A stretch of DNA of 64,000 nucleotides from Hydrangea macrophylla (GCA_033977485.1 CM066991.1:130839999-130903998), one strand, 5' to 3'; positions 25,037-37,230 are shown, counted from the first letter of the stretch. Numbers and translations: made by a program. Notes: a model not told the origin generated them from the letters alone.

Positions 25037-25612
25037 GGTGTACCTATCCAATAAAGGAGGAATGCCTTTATGGCTCAAACAAATCCAGTCCAAACAAACT
25101 CAGCCCAACCCAAACAAATTCAGCCAAAGTCTTTAATCTAATGGACATAATTGATTTAATTGTTGGATTTATCTACACGATCCTCTTTGAAAAATTAATT
25201 TTTTCTCTTTACAAAAAAAAAAAAAGAGAGAGAAAAAAAGAAAGGCTTAAGGGCTGTTTGGATATTAGAGCCGAAGGCACTCAAAGTTTTCAAGTGCCGA
25301 AGGCACTCAAATTATTCAATTATCGTAACGGCTTTTTTTTTTTTGGGCACCGTGCCCCCGGGCACGGGGAATTACTAGTATATCTATATGCACACACAAT
25401 GCAGACCCACATAATGCATCTTCAATAGTGCACATAAAATTATTTATATGAAGTTAGTTTACCTCTTACTCATATACATTCTTTCCCAAGCCGTGTGCCA
25501 TTATTTCTCTCCAACAGAAATGGGTCTTGTGTAGCATCCCCAAATTCACTTCTCTCTACCCTTGTTCTTTGTTTGATCTCACAATGCTCACGGTACTCTA
25601 TTCCTCTCTCCT
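25037..25612. other. Intergenic DNA without recognised features
   Basis: It holds a CAAACAAA(T/C)TCAGCC tandem motif at 25078-25128 and short homopolymers. No gene is seen. Confidence 0.5.
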
Positions 25613-25893
25613 CCCTATTTGCCGATTTTGGGTTTCTCTGTTTATGTCTTTAACTTCTTTGATTTGATTGAAGAGTGTAATTAGGCAGTTACGTGGTACA
25701 GTTTTTTTTGGGGGTAACTTTTGAAAACTTTCCCCGTCAACTTCTCTCAGGTTCAGTCCCTATTTACCGATTTTGGGTTTCTCTGTTTATGTTTTTAACT
25801 TCTTTGATTTGATTGAAGAGTGTAATTAGGGCAGTTATGTGGTACAGTTTTTTTTTGGGTAACTTTTGAAAACTTTCCCCGTCAACTTCTCTG

Positions 25894-25900
<7 letters not shown>
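25613..25900. repeat. Two-copy tandem duplication, period 145 bp
   Basis: The block starting CCCTATTTGCCGATTTTGGG at 25613 recurs at 25758 with few changes and runs to the AACTTCTCTGAGAGAG tract. The second copy passes into a (GA)n microsatellite at 25892-25919. Confidence 0.85.
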
Positions 25901-25924
<24 letters not shown>

Positions 25925-26322
25925 TTAAGTTTTGTTTTGATTTTGTTAATTGACAGTATTAGGATCTTAGTTTTATATTTTGATAATGACAGTCTGGGAC
26001 ATTTCTTTTAATTTTTTGGGGAAGAGAGTATACTGGTTTTTTTTTTTTTGTTTGTAAAAATGAGGGGTGGAAAAAAGAGTGAGGCTCCCCCTGCTTCTCG
26101 CTTTCTATAGTAGTATAGATGAATAGAGGAAGGGAAATGACTCACAGTATTCAATTTTTTTATATTTATTTCTAAACTTATTCTATTTTATTTTCTATTT
26201 TCCTCATTAATCAATCAAAGGCAAAATGTTTTCCTCTATGTTTTCTTTTTTTCTTTTCCCTCGTTAAATTCAAGAACCAAACAAGTGTTGGGTCCTTCAT
26301 ACAACTCTTCCTCTCCGCCACA

Positions 26323-26353
<31 letters not shown>

Positions 26354-26690
26354 AACAACGAATGCCTCGTAACTTCGGACTTCTGTAATCTCTTTCCCAG
26401 CAGCATAAACAAGTAACTGGCCACACCGAGTATTCTTGTCACGGAAATTTTTTGATTACTATTGTGGAAAAGCCAATATCACTGTCTCAGAAGTTTTCTG
26501 TTTATTATATGTCCCTTGTAGTCGACGGCATGGAAAAACTGTGCATATACATGTGTAATTTCAATGCATTCAGATCTAGGATTAAGGATATGAAAGACCC
26601 GGGGCTTTCCTGTTAGTTGCTCTTGGTTTTGGAAACTCTAGGAAAAGGATGTACCGAGTCAGAAGATTGTATATAAAGGGACAGGGTTAA

Positions 26691-26914
26691 GGCCGTTTGT
26701 TTCGCGGGACGGGGTGGGATTGGGCGCAACTAGTCGGTTTTAATTCAATAGTCTGTTTGGGTACGCTTAAACACGGGGAAGTAATTGTTATTTTAACTAA
26801 ATAGTCCCTCATTTGGGGGACTTTTAATCCCAAAGGTGGTGATAATAGTCCTGGGACTATTTAGTTAAGGACCAACTACTGCTCCAGTCCCCCCATTGGC
26901 AGCTAAACATGGCC
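26691..26914. mobile_element. Tourist-like MITE, relative at 34870-35022
   Basis: Ends GGCCGTTTGTTTCGC and AAACATGGCC are inverted in part, with TAA flanks at 26688-26690 and 26915-26917. The interior block AGTCCTGGGACTATTTAGTT is shared with 34870-35022. Confidence 0.75.
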
Positions 26915-27679
26915 TAAACACATGCCTGTGGAAGAAGTCACTTTAGTTAAGAAGTTTATTTAAAACACATGCCTTTACTTGGCATTTCTTTTGGCATGTA
27001 CCATTAAAGCACACATGCTGAAATATTGTATTTAACACTACAGTATTGCCAAAATATAGGTTTGGAATGAATAAGAGCATTTAGCATGGGAGATGCTCTT
27101 AGCAATTGAAAAAAATATGTTTTGGCTAGCTGAGCATTGTATTGAGCCTCTTGGAGTTGCTACGAAACCACCTCAATTGATTGGCCAAATATGCCATGAA
27201 ACATGTTGGGTGTGGCTCATATTGTAATGGGTCCGTAACATTAGATCCAAGAGTCAAGGGGAGGGCCCATGGCGGAGCGAAGCGTAGCCATGTACGGTAT
27301 GGGTATTTTGGGAATTTTGCCATGTACCTATAGGAGATATATATGATGTAACCCTAAATCGGTTTCGATAGTGAAAATTTCAGGCTCTCCGGTGTGGACG
27401 TAGGTACATTGCCGAACCAAGTGATAATTCTTTGTCTCTCTTTAATCTTTCTGTTTTTCATATATTGTTTACGTGTGATTGTTTCGATCCAACAAAACAT
27501 CTATTGTGTCCTTTATTACAACATTTTGAGACAAGTACTGATTCTTGTTCCACTAAACCTCAATTCAACACACCTGGTTTTATTGACCTTATTCAAGAGG
27601 GTAAAGCATATTTAGATCGTGCGAGTGTGTGTGTGTAATGATTGATGAAATGAAACCTGGTGTCTTCGTGTGTATATAT

Positions 27680-27841
27680 GAGTAAGTCTTTGGGCACAAA
27701 TAAAGCTCACAAACACACACTACAAACACCACAGTGTGTTTATCTCTCTCCTCGGTGGATCCCACAATGTCAGTGGACCCTATCAGGAGAGAGATAGACA
27801 CATTGTGGTGTTTGTGAGATTTGTTTGTGCCCCAAAGACTC
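27680..27841. mobile_element. Mutator-type foldback MITE, copy B
   Basis: The 162-bp element begins GAGTAAGTCTTTGGGCACA and ends with the complement of GAGTCTTTGGGGCACA. Flanks TGTATATAT and TTTATATAT form a 9-bp duplication with one mismatch. Arms pair almost completely, and the centre has the GGTGGATCCCAC-type core shared with copies at 28801, 40976 and 57241. The paralogous segment near 37960 lacks the element and serves as an empty site. Confidence 0.85.
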
Positions 27842-27989
27842 TTTATATATAGACATCAAGTTCGTTAACAGATTTATTTATGGATCCGACTCAGAAATAA
27901 AGCCGCCAAACAACACACCACAAGTACATATAAATTCTGCATGCAGCAATCTAATAGTATATAAAAACACACACGGAGTATACAGAAAC

Positions 27990-28626
27990 AACAGAATCAC
28001 TGCAGAAAACCATGCTCTCAGTTTCAGGATTGCGAATATGAAACCATGCTCACCTCTTTGCACTTGATACAGCTCCACTTGTTCTTTCCATCCACTCTCT
28101 CTCACTACATCACAGTAATGAACACATCTTTCCTTGGGAACATCTTTATCAGCAACGCAAACTAGAGCACCCTAGCTGAGCCAACCTCAGTGCTCCGGGA
28201 GCAAAAGGACTGAACACCGGGCTATCTATCCCACCCGGTGCAGACGGATAAACAAACTTCCAAATACGGCATGCATGTTCTCCTGATGCCCTGAGCTCCA
28301 CTCGGACCTGATCGGTGTTGCTCCCCAGAAAAATGGCTTAGAAAAAAAAGCTCCCCAAATTTTCATATTGGCATGCAAGTCCTCAAGACCGGCACGCATG
28401 GCTACGTTATGTGCAATGTATGTGCAATGTTGGCTCCAGAAGAGTCATCGCCTATGAAGACACGGTTAAAATCGCCGTGGCTAACTAGCCATGGCTCTTT
28501 GTTGGTGGTTACGTCTATGAGTAGTGTGTGAAGAAATTTATTGGAGGGCAGCCCAGGAGTCTTCATAAAGCAGTGGGAAGGTGGTGTTGTGGGGCTAACC
28601 TAAAGTCTACTGAGAGAATGAGAGCT
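27990..28626 (-). pseudogene. Truncated carboxylesterase pseudogene, paralogue of the gene at 38118-39077
   Basis: The minus strand matches the intact gene from about residue 105 to its end, in the same orientation. The 5' third, including the HGGG oxyanion motif, is missing: similarity stops at 28626. Damage includes an 11-bp direct duplication (ATGTGCAATGT at about 28411-28433) that shifts the frame, an insertion of TA in the wall region, and loss of most C-terminal codons. The nucleophile region reads D-S-S-G, so Ser is present where the intact copy has Thr. Similarity extends into the 3' flank to about 27568, matching 37862 onward, so this is a DNA-level duplication and not a retrocopy. 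Confidence 0.9.
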
Positions 28627-28800
28627 TTTCTTTGTAAAACCAAATTCCAAATTCCTTGGCCCCAACTCAAAATAAAAAAATAAAAAATGTACATATAATA
28701 CATAGTTTTTGTGAGTGGAATGAAGAAAAAAAGATTTATATAACAGACCCCAGTTGATTAGGACACAAGGTTTGTCTTGGTTTGGTTTGGTTTTGTTATA

Positions 28801-28968
28801 GTAGGCAATGTTAGGGGCACTAACAAAATCCACTAACACTTACTAACACACTCTATCTCTCTCCTAGTGGTACTGCGGGGTCCACTGTGGACCCACAATG
28901 CCACTAGGAGAGAGATAGAGTGTGTTAGTAAGTGTTAGTGGATATTGTTAGTGTCCCAAATATAACTC
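28801..28968. mobile_element. Mutator-type foldback MITE, copy C
   Basis: The 168-bp hairpin begins GTAGGCAATGTTAGGGGCAC and ends with the complement of GAGTTATATTTGGGACAC. The 9-bp duplication TTTGTTATA is perfect (28792-28800 and 28969-28977). Arms carry CACTAACACTTACTAACACA repeats, and the centre is GGGGTCCACTGTGGACCC. Confidence 0.9.
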
Positions 28969-29206
28969 TTTGTTATATATGATACATAGCCTTTGTATAT
29001 TTTTAAGAAAATGCCTAATTCTATGGCATGTTAACTTCAAAGACCAACTATCTATAAAAAAAAATAAAAATGAAAAAACCAAAGCCCAGCTTAAAGCATT
29101 TAGTTAACAAAAAATAAAATTTTAATATGTTATATCATGTTGATCCAATTATTATGGAGTCCATGCAAATATTTTTTTAAAATAAATGTATATAATTTAT
29201 AATTCG

Positions 29207-29900
29207 TGTTGTATCTAAAGTAGGGAGTATAGAACAAAGTTACGAGGAAGTAGAATCTAAAAAAATTCCTTTGGGTTGAGTCGCGGGTCTCGCTCTCTTT
29301 AAGACGTTTCGCGGCTCTGCCCAAATTGTGCAAACAGTTCGTCAAGTTGCCATGCCGTCCCCAGGATAACACAGCCCAGAAATCACCTCTGTCTCAATTT
29401 ATTTTTGCACGAAAATAAATTAGAAAACTAAGCACCTTTTCGGATGAATTGCTCGGAAACAAGAAAATAAAAAATGATATAGAGCACTCAGAGATAATAT
29501 AGAGCATACAAAGAAAACTAGACTCAAAATATGTATATATTTATCAAACACTAGCTGACAAAAGATTGGCTTTTTGGAAGTACAAAGATCGTTTTTTTTT
29601 TTTTTTTTATATCCTTATATCCAATGTATGGTGTATGCTCTGCCTTTTATAGGCTTATAATCTAAACGTTGGGCTCAACATTGATTTCAAAACTTCCCGT
29701 TGGAATTTAAAGGCATACACGTTGGACTCTTTATTCATTCAAAGAATTATACATGTGTTGCTTTAAAAAAATGTGAGAAATAAGAGTGATGTTACAGTTT
29801 TATTGCAATTTTTAAATGAATTTTCAAAACAAATGACTAAAAAGTTTCTTTTAATAAAATTTTTCAATACACTCTTATATGTATATTAATATACATAACA
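29207..29900 (-). repeat. 3' LTR of the copia element
   Basis: A 694-bp LTR with TGTTAT...AACA ends. It matches 33725-34372 over nearly its full length, with small indels such as a longer T-run at 29592. Confidence 0.9.
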
Positions 29901-30453
29901 ATCCCCCACTTGAATTTGGAAAAAATATTTAAAGTTCATCGAGCAATCGATCATAGAATTGTGCATAAGTAAAGGTATTTTTCAACTTGAACCTTTACAT
30001 AGTGATGGTGATCCAGAATATACTAGAGTAACGCGTAGTTTTGAACTCTATCTCTGACAACACCTCACACACAATCCTACTAAGATGTAGTTTAAAGCCA
30101 GTACTTTTATGGCCATGTGCTTATATCCCAGTATAGCGAATACTCTAGAGAATTTGCCCAAATTCCATAGAAAGCGGCTCCACTTCCACATTCGCATAGG
30201 TGAGTCTAACAAGGATACTCCTGTAGCTAGGTACCCCACTCAACATAGAGTTTAGATCTCATTAAGAGTTACAAATAACTCATCCGTGTATCGCTTCAGG
30301 ATATCATGCTTCTTAAGGGATGGACTCGGAGAGTGAACCCCGTATATATATAATAGCATGATTCAACCCATATCACTTTGTGACTTGTTATTACCCTTTG
30401 AACCTATTTCTTGGGATTTCCAGTCTATAGGTTGGGTTACCATCACAAGTGAC

Positions 30454-33400
30454 TCAACTACCAATGGGATTTAGTCCCATCCCTTTCGAGGTTTTCCAAA
30501 CCTTCTTACGAGCTAACCCTTTCGTCAAAGGATCAGCAATATTATTCTCAGACCGTATATGATCCACTCTTACAGCCCCGGTAGAGAAAAATTCTCTAAC
30601 CGTGCTATGTTTACGACGTATTTGTCGCCTCTTACTGTTATAAAACCGGTTCTCTACTTTTGCAATAGCCGCGGTACTATCGCAGTGGATCAAAACAGCT
30701 GGTATCGGTCTCTCCCATAAAGGGGTATCTGACAGAAGGCTTCTTAGCCAACCTGCCTCCTCACTAGCAGTAGCTAGCGCTATCATCTCTGATTCCATAG
30801 TGGACTGAGCCAAAATAGTCTGTTTCTTAGACTTCCATGAAACTGCGCCCCCAACAATACTAAAAATGTATCCACTGGTGGCCTTGGAATCATCTGAAAG
30901 GGTATTCCAATCAGCATCGCTATATCCTTCAAGGACAGCGGGAAACCTCTCATAGTGTAATCCATAGTCCATGGTCTTTTTTAGATAATGCATGACTCTT
31001 TCAACAACATGCCAATGCTCAATACTAGGTCTGCTAGTAAACCTACATAGTACTCCCACAGCATAAACTATGTCTGGCCTAGTGCAATCAGTAGCATATC
31101 GAAGGCTACCAATAATGCTCGCATACTCTGTTTGTCTAACACTGTCACCAGTGTTCTTGAACAACTTTAAACTAGGATCATATGGTGTACAAGCAGGTTT
31201 ACAATCAAAGTAATTATATTTCTTAAGGATCTTCTCAATATAGTGAGACTAATCCAAAAAAAGTCCTTTTTCAGTTCTAGTTATTTTTATTCCAAGGATT
31301 ACACTAGCTTCACCCAAATCTTTCATGTCAAAGTTTGCATGTAAAAAAGTTTTAACATCATTTACAACATGAATATTTCAGCCAAAAATAAGCAAGTCAT
31401 CAACATACAGGCAAATGATAGTGCAAAGATCATTATCAATTTTATAATAAACACACTTGTCACTTTCATTAATCCTAAACCCGTTAGAAATGACTAAGTC
31501 GTCAAATTTTTCATGCCATTGTTTAGGAGCTTGTTTAAGTCCATAAAGAGACTTGTCTAACTTGCAAACTTTATTCTCTTGACCCGGGACTATAAATCAT
31601 TCGAGTTGATCCATGTAAATTTCTTCGTCTAAATCACCATTCAAGAAAGCAGTTTTAACATCCATTTGGTGTACTACTAAGTTATGCACAGAAGCTAAAG
31701 CAACTAGTACTCTAATGGAAGTTATTCTCGTGACAGGTGAATAAGTATCAAAGAAATCTATATTCTCTCGTTGCCTATAACCCTTGGCCACAAGGCGGGC
31801 CTTATATTTATTAATAGAACCATCGGGTTTCAATTTCTTCTTAAGAATCCACTTACAACCAATTAGTTTACAACCAGGTGGTAAGTCAACTAGGTGCCAA
31901 GTACCATTGGACTCAAGGGAGTCCATCTCATCATTTATGGCTTTTTGCCAAAAGTTGGCATCTAAAGACGATAAAGCCTCTTGGAGGGTGTTCGGATCCT
32001 CCTCAACATTATAAGTATAAAAATCAGGTCCAAGTCCTTAGCTATTCGGGCCCTTTTACTCTTTCTAGGCTCTATTTCATACTCGTTAGATTCTACTGGT
32101 TTAGGCACATTACTAGATGTCGAACCCCCACTATTTCTCGATTTAAACGGAAATTTATTTTCGAAAAAATCAACATCAATTGACTCTATTATAACATGAT
32201 TTTTCAAATCATAAAATCTATAGGCTTTACTATTAATAGCATATCCAATAAAGACACACTCATATGCTCTACTAGATAATTTAGACCTTTTAGGGTCTGG
32301 AATACGCACATAGGCTAAACACCCCCAAGTTCTAAAATAAGACACATTTGGTTTCTTATTCTTCCAAGGTTCATAAGGAGAAATTTTAGTTTTAGAGTTA
32401 GGAACTCTATTTAAAACATAACACACAGTTAAAAGAATTTCCCCCCACCAGTATGACGATGCATCCAAACTAAGTAATACTGCTACTATCAGTTCGGTGT
32501 AAGTCCTATTTTTCCTTTAAGCTTTTCCATTCATTTCAGGGGAATAGGGAACTATTTTCTTGTGAATAATACCATGAGACGCATATAATGCTATAAATTC
32601 ATTAGTGTCGTATTCACTACCTCTGTCACTACGGAACCTTTTAATCTTCCGATTAAATTGATTTTCAACTTCAGTTAAGAAAATTTTGAAAAATTCAATT
32701 GCTTCACTTTTATTTTTCATAAGATAAATAAAAGAATAATTTGAACAATCATCAATAAAAGTAATAAAATATCTTTTACCATTTCTGGTTAAAGTACCCT
32801 CAAATTCACATATATCGGAATGAATTAAGTCTAGAGGTTCTGATTCCCTAATGACAGATTTATGTGGTGTTTTAGTAATTTTCGCTTGACTAGAATATTC
32901 ACATTTATCAAAATCACTCATAGATAATTCAGGAATAAAACCTAAACTACTAATATTTTTAATCAAGCGTTTGTTAATATGACAAAATCGACCATGCCAA
33001 ACATAAAAAAGAAGAAAGCATATAAGCAGAAGTAGAAATTTTATTCATCTCAACATTAAGCTTAAACATTCCGTCAGTGACATAACCCTTGCCTACAAAA
33101 ATACCATTTTTAGTAAGTGTAAACAAGTCTGCCCCTACAGTTTGTGTAAACCCAGCTTTATAGAGGAGATAGCCAGATACCAAATTCTTTCTCATCTTTG
33201 GAGTGTGCAGCACATCCCTAAGGACGACAATTTTTCCAGAGGTAAATTTCAGCTCTACCTCACCAGTTCCAGCAACAACTGTGGAGTAGGAGTCACCTAG
33301 CAACACTCTCTTATCGTCAGCCTCAGAATAAGTCTTAAACACAGAACGATCATAGCAGACATGGCGAGAAGCGCCAGTGTCTACCCACCATCCCTCGGAT

Positions 33401-33711
33401 CCACCAATCATGTTGATCTCAGAGATCATAGCAATTAATTGCTCTTCGGCTAGGTTCGCCTGAGGAGCAGGACGACGCCTATTCCGGCAGTTCCGGGACA
33501 TATGACCAGTTTCCCACAGTCAAAGCAAATCATCCATCATTTGAACCAAAGTGGGGTTCTCGGGTTGAACAGGTTTTTCAGAAGTAGTAAAAGAAGCGAC
33601 ATTTTTCGTTGTTAAAAAGAAAAGCATTTTTTGTCTCCATCTCTTAAAATGCAGTCCTTCAAACTTAAAAGGCTTGTTAAAGTCAGGGGACTTGGAGGAA
33701 GATGAACCAGA
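30454..33711 (-). pseudogene. Copia gag-pol remnant: gag start, zinc-finger edge, protease, integrase, RT, RNase H
   Basis: Reading on the minus strand, a short gag start (KFEGLHFKRW region, near 33650) is followed after a deletion by a zinc-finger edge and the protease, with WVDTGASRH near 33380. The integrase runs from 32966 to about 31960 and is broken at 32514-32516, where the expected Glu after the MNGKA motif is TAA. RT spans about 31926-31170 with the CLYVDDLL motif near 31400 and at least three stops. RNase H spans 31164-30454 with the SDADW and KSKKQ blocks. The nonsense codons and the deletion show long inactivity. Confidence 0.9.
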
Positions 33712-33724
33712 ATCTAAAAAAAAG

Positions 33725-34372
33725 TTACCAGGAAGTAAAATCTAAAAAAAATTCCTTTGGGTTGAGTCGCGGGTCTCGCTCTCTTTAAGACGTTTCGCGG
33801 CTCTGCCCAAATTGTGTAAGCAGTTCGTCAAGTTGTCATGCCGTCCCCAGGATAAAACAGCTCAGAAATCACCTCTGCCTCAATTTATTTTTGCACGAAA
33901 ATAAATTGGAAAACTAAACATCTTTTCGGAAGAATTGCTCGAAAACAAGAAAATAAAAAATGATATAGAGCACTCAAAGATAATATAGAGCATACAAAGA
34001 AAACTAGACTCAAAAAATGTATATATTTATCAAACACTAGCTGACAAAAGATTGGCTTTTTGGAAGTACAAAGATTGTTTTTTTTTTTCTTATATCCAAT
34101 GTATGGTGTATGCTCTACCTTTTATAGGCTTATAATCTAAACGTTGGGCTCAACATTGATTTCAAAACTTCCCGTTGGAATTTAAAGCACGTTGGACTCT
34201 TAATTCATTCAAAGAATTATACATGTGTTGCTTTAAAAAAACGTGAGAAATAAGAGAATGATGTTGTAGTTTTATTGCAATTTTCAAATGAATTTTCAAA
34301 ACAAATGAGTAAAAAGTTTCTTTTAATAAAATTTTCCAATACACTCTTATATGTATATTAATATACATAACA
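33725..34372 (-). repeat. 5' LTR of the copia element, truncated at its inner end
   Basis: It lacks about 35 bp of the inner terminus present in the 3' LTR (29207-29245), and no tRNA primer site follows. The deletion therefore removed the end of the LTR together with leader and gag sequence. Confidence 0.85.
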
Positions 34373-34377
34373 ATCCG

Positions 34378-34695
34378 CATTATAATATAGTCCATTTTAA
34401 TTATTTTATCCAATACTTCTCTTCTCACTTTCTTGTTTATATCAACCCAAATTATGTTACGTTAGCCAAACTTTATGAATTATAGTCAGGGACCTTTTAT
34501 CATTAAAAAAAAAAGATAATAAAAGTTTTGAATTCACTACATGCAATAAGAATTACAATCACAAAACCTTTTTTTTCTTTTTCTTTTTCTTTTTTCATGG
34601 AAATCACTAACACTTTGAATTCTCAAAAAAGGTCAAAAAAGAACTCACAATTCAAACTATAACATGTAAATATATTTGCAAATAAATGTAAATAG
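34378..34695. other. AT-rich intergenic DNA
   Basis: No feature is recognised apart from homopolymers and a (CTTTTT)n tract near 34570. Confidence 0.5.
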
Positions 34696-34865
34696 AGCCA
34701 AGAATAAGCATAAATGCCCCCAAACCCTCATTGTTTAAATGGCCCCTCTTTTACTCTTGGAACCCCAATTTATTAGGGCAGCCAAGAATAAGCATAAATG
34801 CCCCCAAACCCCCCTTGTTTAAAGGGCCGCTCTTTTAGTACCGCCATGGAACCCAATTTATCAGG
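34696..34865. repeat. Two-copy tandem duplication, period 84 bp
   Basis: AGCCAAGAATAAGCATAAAT starts at 34696 and again at 34780, each followed by GCCCCCAAACC and an ATTTAT(C/T)AGGGC end. Confidence 0.85.
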
Positions 34866-34869
34866 GCAG

Positions 34870-35022
34870 CCACTGGGGGAGTAAGTAATTGTAGTTTTAA
34901 ATAACACTAGTCCCTCATATGTCCTATGGGGGACTTTCAATCCCAGAGATGGCAATAATAGTCCTGGGACTATTTAGTTTAGGACTATACTTCAGTCCCC
35001 CTTGGCAGCCAAACATGGGCTA
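34870..35022. mobile_element. Fragment of the Tourist-like MITE seen at 26691-26914
   Basis: It shares AGTAATTGT, AGTCCCTCAT, GGGGGACTTT and AGTCCTGGGACTATTTAGTT with 26691-26914 and ends CAAACATGGGC before TAA. The left end is lost. Confidence 0.65.
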
Positions 35023-35425
35023 AAGAGTATAAGACTGCTAAGAAGAAATATTCTGTAGAAAGGGAGTATCGGCCTGTGGAAGAAGTCACTTCGGTTATGA
35101 AGTTGATTTTAAAACACATGTTTTTGCTTAAATAATTGATGCTTGGCTTGGTTTGTTCTTTATTGTTCACTATGCTTTATCTACTATAGGAAATCTGAAA
35201 TTGATTTGACTACATGGTTCTGACAATGTGATTTACATGACCATTTCGAAAATCTTCTCTCTCCGTCTCAAGCCGCTTGTGGAAAAAAATATCTCCCTTT
35301 CAATCAGCCTTTGTCCCCGGTCGCCTGATTCATGATAACAGCATCATCGCCTGAGAGTTTGTCCACACTATGAAAAGCAAGCAAGGAAAGGAAGGGCTTA
35401 TGGCAATGAAATGTGATATGGAAAA

Positions 35426-35523
35426 CAACAATGTTAGGGCCACACCCATCCACACCCAAAAAGCATCCACACCGCGGTGTGGATGCTTTTTGGGTGTGGA
35501 TGGGTGTGGCCCAAACATTACTC
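35426..35523. mobile_element. Foldback MITE, copy D: loopless palindrome, with a half copy following
   Basis: The 98-bp element begins CAACAATGTTAGGGCCAC and ends with the complement of GAGTAATGTTTGGGCCAC. From 35440 to 35510 it is an essentially perfect palindrome centred on CACCGCGGTG, with no loop. The 9-bp flanks TATGGAAAA and TATGGAACA differ by one base. A second copy of the left half (ACAATGCTAGGGCCAC...) starts directly after the right flank, at about 35531, and runs to 35580. Confidence 0.85.
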
Positions 35524-35582
35524 TATGGAACAACAATGCTAGGGCCACACCCATTCATACCCAAAAAGCATCCACACCCTGA

Positions 35583-37160
35583 AGTAGACCAATTAGAAGA
35601 GACTGACAATGGGGGTTTGGGCTTTACGACGTATGAAAGACTACAACAAAGCTCTCCTGGCAAGCTTGGTTGGCAAATTTTGACTCAGAATGGGAAAATC
35701 TGGGTTCAAATTTTGAGAGGTAAGTATTTTCATAATTCCAATCTCTTTCAAGCCACAAAAAAAGTAATTCATCTTGGATTTGCCAAGGAATTTTGAAGTC
35801 GACTCCTCTCCTTGGAAAAGGTTTTTGCAAGTTCATTGGCAACGGTGTTGATATCAACATTTGGGAGGATCCGTGGGTGCCTTCTCTCCCAAACTTCCAG
35901 CCTACGTGTCGCTCTCCTAGCAGGCCTAATCCGGGTTCGGTCTCTGAGCTGACTCTTGATGATGGTAATCGGTGGAATTCCATTCTCATTCGTAATACCT
36001 TCGACGATGTTTTAGCTGAGGCGAGGCAATTTTACGAATCTATCTTCCAACGGGGCGCCAAGCAGATAAGTATGTTTGGGCTCCAGACAATAAAGGTGTC
36101 TTTTCGGTTAAATCCGCTTACTTGACGAATCAAAAATCTAGGCTTCTATAAGGCTAATAGCGTTGCTGCTAAGTGCTAGAACAGACTGTGGAACGCCAAG
36201 ATTCACGAGCGGCATAAAGTGTTTCTTTGGAAGGTAGCTTCCTATGTTTTACCCTACTAAGGAGGCCCTTGTCGCTTTCCTATTGATAATCATTGTTGTC
36301 CCCTATGGGTTTACAATGGAATGTTTGGTGCATCTCTTCCTTGGCTGTGACGTTACGTCGTTACCCGTATACTTTGGCATCTGTCCAAGTGGCCTCTTGA
36401 CATTTCTTCTTTTGTTAACATGGGTATCGAGAATTGGATCGATGTGGTTCTCAACCCTTCCACCAAGATCGGTATTGACTCGACGGAGGCAAGGGAATTC
36501 ACTATCTTTGCTGTCACATTGATGGAACAAATTTGGTTTTTGGAGAAACCAAGTGTTGCACCACAGTACAACGGTTGAGGCGCTTTTTTGGAAGACTCGT
36601 ATTGATTTAATTACTAAAGAACACTGTTCGGCGCAACGGAAAGCATTCCCTCTACCGCTGCCTCTACTAAACGTTGGATTTCTCCACCCTTGGATTGCAT
36701 TGAAGTTAACTTTGATGTGGCTATTCACAACCACTCTTCTACTTTGGCTACTGTTTTTCGTGATGAGAATGGCTTGTTGTCCATGCATTGGTGTGGAAAA
36801 GGGAAGCGATGGACCCCTGTCTTGCCGAAGCTTTCGCTGCCTTTTGTGCAATCTCAGCAGCAGCTTCTCTTGGACTTAAAATGTTATTTTTGAGGGTGTT
36901 TCGCTGCTGGTGTGTGTTCCTCTGTCTAACTGGAAGTGTCACCTTGGCTGGATCATTGAAACTCCTATTCTTAACAGTAGGACTTTGCTGGCTAGTGTTT
37001 TTAATTTTTGTAAGATTAACAAGGGGTATAGATCTGCTAATTTTGTAGCACACAACTTAGCTCAATGGGCTATGAATTGTAATCGTTTTGGGCACATACC
37101 ACTTGATGAAATTCCCTCCTTTGTTCTGGAGGAAGATCATCAAGGGGGTTAGTGTTTTGT
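35583..37160 (+). mobile_element. 5'-truncated, degenerate LINE (non-LTR retrotransposon) remnant
   Basis: Plus-strand frames show the 3' part of a plant L1-type ORF2. First is an RT-downstream region (LGWQILTQNGKIWVQILRGKYF), then KFIGNGVDINIWEDPWVPSLP, a zf-RVT-like RLWNAKI...HKVFLWK segment and an RNase H part (NVAIHN...VFRDENGLL). Frames change several times and stops are frequent. The 3' end passes into AAAACAAAA and a (TA)n tract at 37206-37228. The RT catalytic region is absent. Confidence 0.8.
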
Positions 37161-37230
37161 TTGGTTGCCTTTTGTTCAATAAATTCTCTTTCCAAGCAAA
37201 ACAAAATATATATATATATATATATATATG

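Larger units (their letters stand above)
29207..34372 (-). mobile_element. Decayed Ty1/copia LTR retrotransposon
   Basis: The element lies on the minus strand. LTRs share TGTTATGTATATTAATATAC at their 5' ends; the 3' LTR is 29207-29900 and the 5' LTR remnant about 33725-34372. A polypurine tract (AAGTGGGGGAT on the minus strand) abuts the 3' LTR at 29901. Flanks ATTCG (29202-29206) and ATCCG (34373-34377) are a 5-bp duplication with one mismatch. Pol order is protease, integrase, reverse transcriptase, RNase H, which defines copia. The element cannot act alone: gag is mostly deleted, the primer-binding site is absent and pol has several stop codons. Confidence 0.93.

Noticed and set aside
35330..35582. 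Frames with repeated PTHTQKASTP-like segments on both strands
   Set aside because: They arise from the palindromic foldback element and its half copy.
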